NCBI RefSeq assembly: GCF_900106535.1
Contig: NZ_FNOH01000001.1
Span: 930,001 to 994,000, forward strand
Direction of reading: 5' to 3'
Length of the DNA stretch: 64,000 nt
Source: Myxococcus xanthus
GTDB taxonomy: Bacteria; Myxococcota; Myxococcia; Myxococcales; Myxococcaceae
The notes below the pieces were generated by a model. The model saw only the letters and a list, made by a program, of their open reading frames with translations, made no database searches and was not told the DNA's origin. Position 1 is the stretch's first letter. Each line of letters opens with the position of its first letter. This document shows positions 1 to 8,798 of the stretch, one piece after another. Position numbers and translations under genes: made by a program.

Positions 1-246
1 CCAGATCCAATAGCCGGCGATGAGCTCCTTCGTCTCCGCGAACGGACCGTCGATGACGCTCTTCTTCCCGTCCGCGAACCGGATGCGTTTGCCCTTGGTG
101 CTCGGGTGGAGACCGTCACCGGCCAGGAGCACGCCCGCCTTCATCAGCTCCTCGTTGTACTTGCCCATCTCGGTCATCAGCTGCTCGCCGGGCATCACAC
201 CGGCCTCGGAGTTCTTCGTCGCCTTCACAATGACCATGACGCGCAT
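1..246 (-). CDS. YCII-related / DGPF-domain protein, C-terminus cut by window edge
   Basis: The 82 visible codons begin MRVMVIVKATKNSEAG and contain the DGPFAETKELIAGYW stretch that names the DGPF (YCII-related, COG3795) family of small cytoplasmic proteins. The family has a dimeric ferredoxin-like fold, and some members lie beside ECF sigma factors; no enzymatic role can be assigned here. The ATG at 246 is preceded by an AGGAAG ribosome site, which supports the start. The gene leaves the window on the left, so its C-terminus and downstream partner are unseen. Family assignment is confident; function is unknown. Confidence 0.85.
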   Translation of the reverse strand, partial: MRVMVIVKATKNSEAGVMPGEQLMTEMGKYNEELMKAGVLLAGDGLHPSTKGKRIRFADGKKSVIDGPFAETKELIAGYWIW

Positions 247-683
247 CGGTTCTTCCTTTCGGTTCGGGAGGCGCTGCGTCCTCGTTCAAAATGGCGACGA
301 ATAAGCTCGAAGCGGATCGACACGAGGCGAAAAATCGCGAGGCAGGCTGGCTCGCGCCTCAGGGAGGCCCCAAGAGTCCAAGAAATATCAAGGGGTTGCG
401 TGAGTCGTCGGGCCGACTGAGTGGCTGCGAACCTCGCCCATGGCGCAACGCGAGCGATGCGTGAGGCTCAGCCCACCGCGCCGAGGGCTGCGTCCCGTGG
501 GCCCTTGCATCGCCTCTCCGCCATGACGCTCGTGCCGCCCGCTCCATGTCGGCCCAGGGGCTTGCGGCGGCCGGGCCCAGCGAGCCCTCTACGCGCACCT
601 CCCATGCGGCGTTGTAAAGCGTTGATGCCGACCTCACCGTCCCGAGAGGCGCCGCCATTGCGGGGGCGCGCCTGGAGCCGGAC
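247..683. other. unassigned intergenic stretch
   Basis: This 437-base gap separates the DGPF gene from the HAD gene. It must hold the DGPF promoter, and possibly that of the HAD gene, but I see no clear -35/-10 pair. Open frames across it on both strands carry no recognisable domain and run antisense into the HAD gene. No tRNA-like fold or repeat was seen. Confidence 0.4.
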
Positions 684-1700
684 ATGGTACGGGGCGCACG
701 GAATGAAGGGGGCAGGCTGTTTGGCGCACTCTCGCGCTTGATGGCGATGCCTCTCCATGCACTGGCCGCGGACGCGCTGCCGTCGTGGAACGAAGGGCCC
801 GTGAAGCAGGCCATCATCGACTTCGTCGCCCGCGCCACCACCAAGGGTGGGGCCGGCTTCGTTCCGCCCGAGGCGCGCATCGCCACCTTCGACAACGATG
901 GCACGCTCTGGCCGGAGCAGCCGCTCGTACAGGGCGCTTTCATGCTGAAGCCGCTCCGTTCCCGCGTGAAGGAGGACCCGTCGCTCGCGAAGCGGCAGCC
1001 GTTCAAGGCGATCCTGGAGGGGGACCTCTCCGAACTCTCCACCATGGACAAGTCCAAGCTGATGAAGGTGCTGGGAGTGACCCATGCCGGCATGACCGAA
1101 GAGGCGTTCATCCGCAAGGTCCGCGCGTTCTTCCAACACGCTCGCCACCCCAGGTGGAGCGTTCCGTACAACCAACTGGCCTACGCCCCCATGCTGGAGT
1201 TGCTCCGGTACCTGCGCGCGAACGGTTTCCAGACCTGGCTCGCCTCGGCGGGGGGCATCGACTTCATGCGTGTCATCTCCGAGGACACCTACGGCATCCC
1301 GCCCCAGCAGGTCATCGGCAGCCATCTGAAGAAGACCTTCGACGACGCGCACGCTCCCTCGGTCCTGCGCCGAGAGGCGCGCGTCGCCCACGTCAATGAC
1401 AAGGCGGGCAAACCGGTGGGCATCGACGAGCACATCGGCCGGCGGCCCGTCTTCGCGGCGGGCAACGTGCGCTCCGGCGGCGACATCCAGATGCTCCAGT
1501 ACACGCGAAAGCGCCCGCGCCCAGGCTTCGCCTTGCTCATCCACCACGACGACGCGGCGCGCGAGTTCGCCTACGAGGAGAAGGACGGCGCGTCATTGAA
1601 GGCCGCGCGAGAGGGCGGCTGGGCCGTGGTCAGCATGCGGCGGGATTGGAGGCGCATCTTCGATGAAACGCGAGCACGGACTGGGAACGGGAGGGGATGA
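684..1700 (+). CDS. HAD-superfamily hydrolase (phosphatase-like), probably exported
   Basis: A haloacid-dehalogenase-fold hydrolase, expected to remove phosphate from a small substrate. Motif I is FDNDGTLW (nucleophile and acid Asp), motif II is the Ser of LASAGGIDF, and a motif III Lys lies around SHLKKTF. Motif IV reads GNVRSGGD rather than the GNSDGD usual in this DNDGTLW subgroup, so the metal site looks altered. The N-terminus (about 30 residues, ending LHALAADALPSW) resembles a signal peptide. An internal ATG at 741 is a possible alternative start. The 3' end overlaps the ThrE-type exporter gene by 38 bases, suggesting co-transcription. Family is confident; substrate is unknown. Confidence 0.8.
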   Translation: MVRGARNEGGRLFGALSRLMAMPLHALAADALPSWNEGPVKQAIIDFVARATTKGGAGFVPPEARIATFDNDGTLWPEQPLVQGAFMLKPLRSRVKEDPSLAKRQPFKAILEGDLSELSTMDKSKLMKVLGVTHAGMTEEAFIRKVRAFFQHARHPRWSVPYNQLAYAPMLELLRYLRANGFQTWLASAGGIDFMRVISEDTYGIPPQQVIGSHLKKTFDDAHAPSVLRREARVAHVNDKAGKPVGIDEHIGRRPVFAAGNVRSGGDIQMLQYTRKRPRPGFALLIHHDDAAREFAYEEKDGASLKAAREGGWAVVSMRRDWRRIFDETRARTGNGRG

Positions 1701-2943
1701 AGAGGCGGCGTCCCGCTTCCTGCTGGACCTGGCCAGGGCACTGCACCTGGCCTATCAACCCTCGCTCCTGGTGGAATCGCGCGTGCGCCGGGCGGCGAGG
1801 GCCTGGGGGCTGAGCACGGAGGTCTTCACGGTCCAGAGCCTGGCCATGACGCAGGTGGTGGCCCCTCGACGGTCGCCCGCCGACTTCGCGCGGCTGCCCT
1901 TCAACCCGCACTGGAACCTGGGCCGTGCGGCGAGGCTCCTCCAACTGACGGATGACATCGCGGCGGGAGGCGTGGGCCTGCCGGAGGCCCGTGCGAGGTT
2001 GGACCGCATCGTGGCCGAGCGCTCTCCCTACCCGAAGTGGCTCGTGCTCCTGGCCTATGGCGTGTACGGCGCCGCCGCCGCGGCGCGCGTGGGGGGCGCG
2101 TGGTGGGAGATGTTCGCGGCCCTCCTGGTGGGCGCCATCGCGGGCGTCATCCATTTCGGAACGTTGGTCTCGCAGCGGGTGGACCTGCAGAAGAGCTTCC
2201 TGGCGGCGTTCCTGGGAACGCTGGTGGCGTTCGGGCTCCGCTTCGTCCTGCCGCCCTTCGATGTGGTCCAAGCGTTGTTTGGCGGGGCGGTGCTGCTGGT
2301 GCCCGCGATGGTGGTCACGCTCGGCTCATTGGAGTTGGCCTCGGAGTCCGTGGAGGCAGGCATGACGCGTCTGGTCTATGGACTGCTGCGCTTCCTGATG
2401 ATTGGCGTGGGCATCGTGGCGGCCACGACCTTGTGGGGCTTTCTCTTGCCGGTACCGGAGTACAGCGACGTGCACGTGCTGTCGCCTTGGGTCACCTTCT
2501 TGCTGCTGGCGGTCGGTGGCGTGGCACTGGCTGTCTGCATGGCGGGGCGGCGGCGCGACCTGGTGGGCATCGTCGGCGGGGTGCTGATCGCCTACGGGAC
2601 GCAGGCTGGGATGAAGGCGGTGCTGGGAGAGCAGGGGAGCCCGATGGTGGCCGCGTTCGTGCTGGGCGTGGCCGGGTTGCTCTACGGCCGGGGCGGACTG
2701 CGGATGCCAATGACGGTCATCATGCCGGGCTTGTTGCAGCTCGCGCCGGGCTTCATGGGGACGCAGGCCATCATCGCGTTGCTCGGCATGGGGCGCCCGG
2801 GCGCGGAGGATGCCCGGCCGTTCGACGTGCTGATGGTGGCGCTCCAGTTGGTGTTGGGGTTGGTATTCGCGACCTTGGTGGTGCCGCCGCGCATCCCCGT
2901 GGACGGCGACGACACCGCGCCATCGGGTTCCGGGAGCGCGTAG
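1663..2943 (+). CDS. ThrE-type threonine/serine exporter family membrane protein
   Basis: A 426-residue polytopic inner-membrane protein. The first ~125 residues match the cytosolic, helix-rich part of the ThrE (DUF1212) domain (FLLDLARALHLAYQPSLLVESRVRRAARAWGL). About ten hydrophobic helices follow, in the two-part ThrE/ThrE_2 arrangement that other bacteria split into YjjP and YjjB. Family members export threonine and serine, or in YjjPB succinate, driven by the proton gradient. The ATG lies inside the HAD gene with GGAGG about ten bases upstream, so the overlap is probably real and may couple translation. Substrate cannot be read from the sequence. Confidence 0.85.
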   Translation: MKREHGLGTGGDEEAASRFLLDLARALHLAYQPSLLVESRVRRAARAWGLSTEVFTVQSLAMTQVVAPRRSPADFARLPFNPHWNLGRAARLLQLTDDIAAGGVGLPEARARLDRIVAERSPYPKWLVLLAYGVYGAAAAARVGGAWWEMFAALLVGAIAGVIHFGTLVSQRVDLQKSFLAAFLGTLVAFGLRFVLPPFDVVQALFGGAVLLVPAMVVTLGSLELASESVEAGMTRLVYGLLRFLMIGVGIVAATTLWGFLLPVPEYSDVHVLSPWVTFLLLAVGGVALAVCMAGRRRDLVGIVGGVLIAYGTQAGMKAVLGEQGSPMVAAFVLGVAGLLYGRGGLRMPMTVIMPGLLQLAPGFMGTQAIIALLGMGRPGAEDARPFDVLMVALQLVLGLVFATLVVPPRIPVDGDDTAPSGSGSA

Positions 2944-3007
2944 CGCCTCGGGGGCGAACGATGCAGCGCCAATCCGGACGGGCCCCGGAGGTCCGCCCGG
3001 CGGACAC

Positions 3008-3032
3008 GGGCGGCGGCGCTGTTCCGCCGCCC
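3008..3032. terminator. GC hairpin between convergent genes
   Basis: A perfect 9-bp stem (GGGCGGCGG with CCGCCGCCC, 7-base loop) lies between the stops of the ThrE-type gene and the sulfatase. Neither side has a T-run. It is probably a bidirectional terminator or transcript-end stabiliser in a GC-rich genome. Confidence 0.5.
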
Positions 3033-3046
3033 GGAGCCGCGCGTGG

Positions 3047-4708
3047 CTACGCGTGCGACTGCTGGGCGCGGCGGACGAACCGCTCCACCTGTTCGGCCAG
3101 CGCCATGACCTGGTCGCCAATGGCCGTCTCCTCCTTGCGCTCGCGCGCCTCCAACAACTTCCGCTTCACGCGCTCCTTGATGGGCCCGATGCTCAAACTG
3201 CCCGGGGCCTGGCTGGGCGGGTAGTCGAGCAGGCTCTGGGCGAACTTCTGGACCAGCGCCTGCGCGGGCACGAACGTGAACATCCGCTCCCCGTACCACT
3301 TCAAGTACAGGCCGGCCTTGGGGCCGTACTCGAACGGGTCCGAGCGCAGGTTGATGAGGTACGGCCACGCCGGGTCGAAGCGCTTGCCGCTGAACCACAT
3401 GTCCGGGCCTTCGCCTTCCTGGTAGCTGAAGATGAGCTTCCAGTCGTCGTACCGGACGGCCGCGAGGTTTCCGCTGTCGAGCACGTAGATGAACTCGTGC
3501 CGGGGTCCCTTCTCCTTGCCCGCGAGCAGCCCGGTCTGGTCATACCCATCCAGGTAGACCCGGAAGGTCTTGTCACCCGCCTTGTAGCCGCGCTGGCACT
3601 GTGCCACGAGGTCCTTGGGGCCGCCCGCCGCGGAGACCAGCGTGGGCATCCAGTCCTCGTGCGCGAAGATGTCGTTGATGACGCGCCCGGGCTCCACCAC
3701 GCCCGGCCAGCGCACCATGCAGGGGACGCGCACGCCGCCCTCCCAGGTGGAGCCCTTCTCGCCCCGGAACGGGCTGTTGCCCCCGTCTGGCCAGCCCATC
3801 TTCTCCACGCCGTTGTCGGTGGAGAAGACCACCAGCGTGTTGTCGGCGATGCCCAACTCGTCCAGCTTGGCCAGCAGCACGCCGACGATGTCGTCCAGCT
3901 CCCGCATGGCATCCGCGTAGAGGCCGTAGCCGGTGGCGTTCCGGTACTTCTCCTGGAGATAGGTCCAGACGTGGGTGCGCGTGGTGTTGTGCCAGAGGAA
4001 GAACGGCTTGCCGTCCTTCACTGCGCGCTCCATGAAGTCCAGGGTCCCCTGGAGGAACTCCCCGTCCACGGTCTCCATGCGCTTGCGGGTGAGCGCGCCG
4101 GTGTCCTCGATGCGCTGCTTGCCCACCACGCCCCAGCGCTTGTCCTCGGTGGGGTCATCGCGGTCCGTGGCCCAGCTCCGGAGGACGCCCCGCGGACCGA
4201 AGCGCTCCTTGAAGGTCGGGTCCTTGGGGTAGTCCGGGCACTCCGGTTCGCCCTCCGCGTTGAGGTGGTAGAGGTTGCCGAAGAACTCGTCGAAGCCGTG
4301 CACGGTGGGCAGGTAGGGGTTGGAGTCACCCACGTGGTTCTTGCCGAAGTGGCCGCAGGTGTAGCCCAGCGGCTTCAGCATCTCCGCGATGGTGGGGTCG
4401 GAGTCCTGGAGTCCATACTTCGCTCCGGGCATGCCAATGGTGGTGAGCCCCGTGCGAAGCGGGTTCATGCCGGTGATGAAGGCCGCGCGGCCCGCGGTGC
4501 AGCTCTGCTGGCCATAGCAGTCGGTCATCATCGCGCCTTCCTTCGCGATGCGGTCGATGTTGGGCGTGAAGTACCCCATCATCCCCTGGTTGTAGGCGCT
4601 GATGTTCCAGATGCCGATGTCATCGCCCCAGATGACCAGGATGTTGGGCTTACGCGACTGCTTGCCGTTGCCGTTTCCATTGCCCGTGGGTTTCGCCTTG
4701 CTTGCCAT
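3047..4708 (-). CDS. sulfatase (arylsulfatase family)
   Basis: Hydrolyses sulfate esters. The 553-residue protein starts at an ATG preceded by GGAGG. It has the metal-binding DD near residues 29-30 (WGDDIG), and the C-T-A-G-R motif at 70-74 whose Cys is normally oxidised to formylglycine by a separate FGE enzyme. Further metal and active-site elements are GKNHVGD, TRTHVW and FSTDNG. No signal peptide is visible; the N-terminus is hydrophilic with a GNGNGNGK run, so it looks cytoplasmic. Two SulP anion permease genes lie directly upstream, suggesting a sulfate or sulfate-ester role. The family is certain; the substrate (aryl, lipid or sugar sulfate) is not. Confidence 0.92.
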   Translation of the reverse strand: MASKAKPTGNGNGNGKQSRKPNILVIWGDDIGIWNISAYNQGMMGYFTPNIDRIAKEGAMMTDCYGQQSCTAGRAAFITGMNPLRTGLTTIGMPGAKYGLQDSDPTIAEMLKPLGYTCGHFGKNHVGDSNPYLPTVHGFDEFFGNLYHLNAEGEPECPDYPKDPTFKERFGPRGVLRSWATDRDDPTEDKRWGVVGKQRIEDTGALTRKRMETVDGEFLQGTLDFMERAVKDGKPFFLWHNTTRTHVWTYLQEKYRNATGYGLYADAMRELDDIVGVLLAKLDELGIADNTLVVFSTDNGVEKMGWPDGGNSPFRGEKGSTWEGGVRVPCMVRWPGVVEPGRVINDIFAHEDWMPTLVSAAGGPKDLVAQCQRGYKAGDKTFRVYLDGYDQTGLLAGKEKGPRHEFIYVLDSGNLAAVRYDDWKLIFSYQEGEGPDMWFSGKRFDPAWPYLINLRSDPFEYGPKAGLYLKWYGERMFTFVPAQALVQKFAQSLLDYPPSQAPGSLSIGPIKERVKRKLLEARERKEETAIGDQVMALAEQVERFVRRAQQSHA

Positions 4709-4857
4709 GTGCTGCCTCCTGGGCAGGAGGTGTGCACGCGCCGCCGCTGGGGCATGGTTCAGGAGGAGGGGGCGGGAGGGGAGGCAACGGGCCGGACTGC
4801 GGACCGGGTGAGGACGGGCGCAAGCCTGTTCCCCCTCGATGGCGCTCGAGCCCCCGC

Positions 4858-6612
4858 TCAATGCACGGGAGGGAGCGCCGGAGGCTCACCGTCGCGGGCG
4901 TGCCTCGCGTCGGCGTCCTTCAGGAAGTGGTGCACCGCCGCCTCCACGGTGGCATGCACATTCTCCGGGCCCAGCCGCTCCAGCAGGCCGGTACGCCGCA
5001 GCAGCGCGCGCAGCGGCGCCCGAGCCTCGGCGACGCCCAGCACCACGCCCTCTTCCTCGAACTCACGGCGCAGCTTCTCCAGGCCATCGGCAGCGGTGAC
5101 GTCCATGTCGAACACGGCGGACGCATCAAGCACGAACCACCGCACGGGCGCATCCGCGCTGGAGACCAAGGCCCGGGCCTGCTCCCGCAGATGGCGCGCG
5201 TTGGCGAAGAACAGCGGCGCATCGAAGCGGTAGATGACGAGCCCGGGCACCGTCTCGGCGTTCTCGAACCGCTCGATGTCGTGGTAGCCGGGCACGCCCT
5301 CGCGCTCGCCAAGCACCGCGTCGTGGGGCCTGGCGGCCCGGCGGATGAGGTCCGCAAGGGCCAGCGCCACCGCGACGAGGATGCCTTGGAGGATGCCCAA
5401 CACCAGCACCCCCGCCATCGTCACGCACGCGAGCACCGCCTCCACGCGCCGCACGCGCCACAGGTCGATGATGGCTCGGAACTCCAGCAGGTACACCGCG
5501 GCCACGAAGACGATGGCGCCCAGCGTCACCATGGGCAAGTCGTGGAGCAGGGGCGTGAGGAACAAGGCGAACACCAGCACCACCCCTGCGGCGAGCACCC
5601 CCACGAGCTGGGTCCGCCCCCCCATGGAGACGTTGACGGCCGTGCGCGAGTCGCTCCCCGTCACGGGGAACCCCTGGCTGAACGCAGTGGCGAGGTTGGC
5701 TGCGGCCTGCCCGAGGAACTCCTGGTTGCTGTCCAGCCGGTAGCGGAACCTGTCGGCGTAGAATCGGCCCGTCAGCACGGAGCTGGCGTAGTTGACGAGC
5801 GCCAGGCTGAAGGCGGCGGGGAGCAGCGACCGCACGTCCTCGAAGCGCAGGGACGGCAGGCCTGGAGCGGGGGGCTCGGCGGCGAGGGGGCCCACGACCT
5901 TGATGCCCCCATGCTCCAACTGGAACAGCCCTCCCGCCACCGTGGTGAGGACCACCAGGATGAGCGGACCGGGCACCTTGGGCAGGAGTTGCCGCAGCAG
6001 CACGAGCGCGGTGATGACGCCCAGCCCCAGCAGGAGCGTCGGGACGTGGGTCCGTTCGAGGTGGGTGGCCACCTCGAACACCTGACCCGAGAACGTGTCG
6101 GACTGGCGCTCCTGCCCGAAGAGCCGCGCGAGCTGGCTGCCGATGATGATGAGCGCCGCGCCATTGATGTAGCCGATGAGGATGGGCTTGGACAGGAAGT
6201 CCGCGAGCGCGCCCACCTTGAGCAGCCCTCCGAGCAGGCTCAGCACGCCGACCAGCAGCGCCAGCAGTGCCGCCAGCGATGCGTAGCGCGCGGGGGCCGC
6301 CCCCGCCGCCACCGGCGCGAGCGCCGCGGCGGTGAGGATGGCGGCACCCGCTTCGGGTCCGATGATGAGGTGCCGCGAGGGCCCGAACAGCGCATAGGCC
6401 AGCATTCCCACCACGCCCGCGTAGAGGCCCGCTGCTGGACGCACGCCCACGAGCTGCGCGTAGGCCAGGCCCTGGGGGATGAGCATCGCACCAATGGTGA
6501 GCGCCGAGAGCAGGTCCGCCCGGAACCAGCGGCGCTGATAGCCGCGTGCCTGCCGCAGGCCCGGCAGGCCTCGCCGCGCCGCCCACCATGTCCGCGCCAC
6601 CAGGTCGCTCAC
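4858..6612 (-). CDS. SulP family anion (sulfate) permease with STAS domain
   Basis: A 584-residue inner-membrane transporter. The N-terminal SulP core starts WFRADLLSALTIGAMLIPQGLAYAQL and holds about 10-12 membrane helices. A C-terminal cytoplasmic STAS domain covers roughly the last 130 residues (APLFFANARHLREQ, WFVLDASAVFDMD). SulP proteins import sulfate, bicarbonate or other anions. I chose the GTG at 6612 because translation upstream to 6885 gives low-quality sequence that would invade the start of the divergent SulP gene; the family's usual length agrees. It lies 149 bases upstream of the sulfatase on the same strand, so the two may be co-expressed. Confidence 0.85.
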   Translation of the reverse strand: MSDLVARTWWAARRGLPGLRQARGYQRRWFRADLLSALTIGAMLIPQGLAYAQLVGVRPAAGLYAGVVGMLAYALFGPSRHLIIGPEAGAAILTAAALAPVAAGAAPARYASLAALLALLVGVLSLLGGLLKVGALADFLSKPILIGYINGAALIIIGSQLARLFGQERQSDTFSGQVFEVATHLERTHVPTLLLGLGVITALVLLRQLLPKVPGPLILVVLTTVAGGLFQLEHGGIKVVGPLAAEPPAPGLPSLRFEDVRSLLPAAFSLALVNYASSVLTGRFYADRFRYRLDSNQEFLGQAAANLATAFSQGFPVTGSDSRTAVNVSMGGRTQLVGVLAAGVVLVFALFLTPLLHDLPMVTLGAIVFVAAVYLLEFRAIIDLWRVRRVEAVLACVTMAGVLVLGILQGILVAVALALADLIRRAARPHDAVLGEREGVPGYHDIERFENAETVPGLVIYRFDAPLFFANARHLREQARALVSSADAPVRWFVLDASAVFDMDVTAADGLEKLRREFEEEGVVLGVAEARAPLRALLRRTGLLERLGPENVHATVEAAVHHFLKDADARHARDGEPPALPPVH

Positions 6613-6868
6613 CGCCCATCCCCTCGCGCTGGTGCCTCCGTGACACGCTGCGAACGCTGGGGCTGCTTCGCAACGCAAGGTCCGCGCCCGGGCGGCTCCT
6701 GGCATGGCCGCATGCCCCTGGGCGAATTGCGCGTCCGGAACACCGTCCCCATCCCTAGCTCGGAGACACCATCGACGGTGGGGCCGCGTGTGCCGGCCGG
6801 TCGCGCAAGCGCCAGCAACGGGCGCACGCGCTCTCCGGGGCGGGGCCCGTCCTGGGAGGAGCATCCTG
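6613..6868. promoter_or_regulatory. divergent promoter region between two SulP genes
   Basis: This 256-base gap separates the starts of two divergently transcribed SulP genes and must hold both promoters if the chosen starts are right. I see no confident -35/-10 pair and no obvious operator. Confidence 0.4.
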
Positions 6869-8758
6869 ATGCCAACGTCCGCCACCAGGTCCGCGGCCTC
6901 CTGGCTCTCGCGTGCCGTCCCCTTTCTCGAGTCGGTCCGTGGCTACCGCGCCACGTGGCTGAAGCGGGACACGGTGGGGGCGCTCACCGTGACAGCCCTC
7001 CTCATCCCAGAAGGGATGGCCTACGCGGAGCTGGCGGGCCTGCCCCCAACGGCCGCCTTCTACGCGGCCCCGGCGGGGCTGGTGCTCTACGCGCTCTTCG
7101 GCAGCTCGCGCCAGCTCATCGTGGCCGTGTCCGCGGCGGTGGCGGTGCTGTCCGCCGCGACCGTGGGCGCGCTGGCACAGGCGGGCTCGCCCCGCTTCGT
7201 CGTCCTCACGGCGGCCCTGGCTTTGATGGCGGGGCTCATCTCGCTGCTGGCGGGCGTGCTGCGGCTGGGGCGAATCGCTCAGTTCTTCTCCGCCTCCGTC
7301 CTCACCGGCTTCGTCTTCGGCCTCGCGCTCATCATCGCCATCAAGCAGGTCCCCAAGCTCTTTGGCGTCAAGGGAGGCGACGGCAACTTCTTCGAGCGGC
7401 TGTGGTTCCTCGTCACGCACCTGGGCAGCACGCACCTGGTCACGCTGCTCGTGGGGGCTGGCAGCCTCATCATGTTGCTGGCGTTGGACCGCGTGTCGAA
7501 GCGGCTGCCCGCGGCGCTGGTGGTGCTGGCGCTGTCCATCGTGGTGACGGCGCTGCTCGGCCTGGACGCGCGTGGGGTGAGCGTGGTGGGCAAGGTGCAG
7601 GCGGGGCTCGTCCCACCCCAGGTGCCGGACGTGGGGCTCGGGGATTTGCTGCGCCTCCTGCCCGGCGCGAGCGGAATCGCATTGGTGGCCTTCGCGGAGG
7701 CCATTGGCCCCGCGCGCATGCTCGCCGCGCGTCACGGCTACGAGGTGGATGCCAACCGTGAGCTGGTCGGTCTGGGCGCCGCCAACATGGGCGCCGGACT
7801 CTTCCAGGGATTCTCCATTGGTTGCAGCCTGTCCAAGTCCGCGGCCAATGACGCCGCCGGGGCCCGCACCGAGGTCTCAGCGATGCTGGCCGCGGGCTTC
7901 ACGCTGCTGGTCGCCCTGTTCCTCACGCCTCTCTTCCGCCTGCTGCCCGAGGCCACCCTGGGCGCCATCGTGGTGGTCGCCGTTTCGGGGATGATGGACG
8001 TGCGGGAGATGCGGCGTCTGCACCGGATGCGGCGGGCCGACTTCCTCGGGGCGCTCGTGGCGCTCGTCGGCGTGCTCGCCCTGGACGTCCTGCCGGGCCT
8101 GCTGGTGGCGGTGGGCGTGTCGCTCTTCCTCACGGTGTACCGCGCCAGCGTGCCGCGACTGAGCGAGCTGGGCCGTGTCCCGGGAACGCTTGCCTTCGGC
8201 GACGTGCGGCACGCGCCGCGCCCGTTGACCGTTCCGGGCATGCTCATCCTCCGCCCCAACGAGGGCATCTTCTTCGCCAACGCCACGGCGCTGCGGGACG
8301 AAGTCATGACGCGGGTGCGGCATGCCGGGCCCTCCCTGCACGCGGTGTTGTTGGATATGGAGGTGACGGCGGACCTGGACGTCCCTGGCGCGGACATGCT
8401 CGCGGCGCTCCACGATGACCTGGCCCGTCGACGGGTGACGTTGATGCTGACGCGGGTGATGGCTCCCACGGGCCGGATGCTGGAGCGCACCGGGGTGACG
8501 GCGAAGGTGGGCGCGGAGCATCTCTACGCGCAGGTCCTGGACGCCGTGGTGGAGCATCTGGCCCGCGCCTCGGCGGCGACACCCGAGGCACAGGGGTTGG
8601 TGCGCGACGGCTTGCGACGGCTGCGCATGCTGGTGGAGGAGGCCAGCACCACGCTCGATGCGGACGAGGGCGCGGACCGCGAGCGGCTCCAGACGTTGGG
8701 CCGGCGCCTGGGCCGGGCCGAGTCCGCGCTGGGAGAAGAGAGGCCTGGGCCGCACTGA
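6869..8758 (+). CDS. SulP family anion permease with STAS domain, second copy
   Basis: A 629-residue SulP transporter that diverges from the first. The core signature is DTVGALTVTALLIPEGMAYAELAGL, followed by about ten helices, the conserved EVDANRELVGLGAANMGAG segment and a STAS domain (IFFANATALRDEV, LLDMEVTADLDVPGADML). A further ~60 residues after STAS are charged and helical, which the first copy lacks. The ATG at 6869 has GGGAGGAGC just upstream. The two copies differ clearly in sequence, so they are old paralogs rather than a recent duplication and may carry different anions. Confidence 0.88.
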   Translation: MPTSATRSAASWLSRAVPFLESVRGYRATWLKRDTVGALTVTALLIPEGMAYAELAGLPPTAAFYAAPAGLVLYALFGSSRQLIVAVSAAVAVLSAATVGALAQAGSPRFVVLTAALALMAGLISLLAGVLRLGRIAQFFSASVLTGFVFGLALIIAIKQVPKLFGVKGGDGNFFERLWFLVTHLGSTHLVTLLVGAGSLIMLLALDRVSKRLPAALVVLALSIVVTALLGLDARGVSVVGKVQAGLVPPQVPDVGLGDLLRLLPGASGIALVAFAEAIGPARMLAARHGYEVDANRELVGLGAANMGAGLFQGFSIGCSLSKSAANDAAGARTEVSAMLAAGFTLLVALFLTPLFRLLPEATLGAIVVVAVSGMMDVREMRRLHRMRRADFLGALVALVGVLALDVLPGLLVAVGVSLFLTVYRASVPRLSELGRVPGTLAFGDVRHAPRPLTVPGMLILRPNEGIFFANATALRDEVMTRVRHAGPSLHAVLLDMEVTADLDVPGADMLAALHDDLARRRVTLMLTRVMAPTGRMLERTGVTAKVGAEHLYAQVLDAVVEHLARASAATPEAQGLVRDGLRRLRMLVEEASTTLDADEGADRERLQTLGRRLGRAESALGEERPGPH

Positions 8759-8798
8759 GGCGTGTACCCGAGCGCGCGGCGCGTCGCCGGGTGGCCCC

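Noticed and set aside
247-683. Possible pseudogene or IS remnant before the HAD gene
   Set aside because: Short frames here give Arg/Pro-rich sequence with no transposase motif, and no inverted ends or target duplication were seen.
3053-5233. Long plus-strand open frame opposite the sulfatase
   Set aside because: It lies antisense to a gene with clear catalytic motifs; its Leu/Val/His/Arg-rich sequence shows no domain and is typical of open frames forced by high GC.
4702-7761. 1019-codon plus-strand open frame across the SulP genes
   Set aside because: Crosses an intergenic region and two real SulP genes in the wrong frame or strand; His/Arg/Gly-rich with no recognisable domain.
4858-8758. 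SulP pair as a recent duplication
   Set aside because: The two proteins share only family motifs and differ throughout, including a C-terminal extension on one, so they are old paralogs.
8766-8792. ACCCG...CGGGT hairpin between convergent SulP and DUF2254 genes
   Set aside because: The outer stem is only five pairs with a long irregular interior; too weak to call a terminator.
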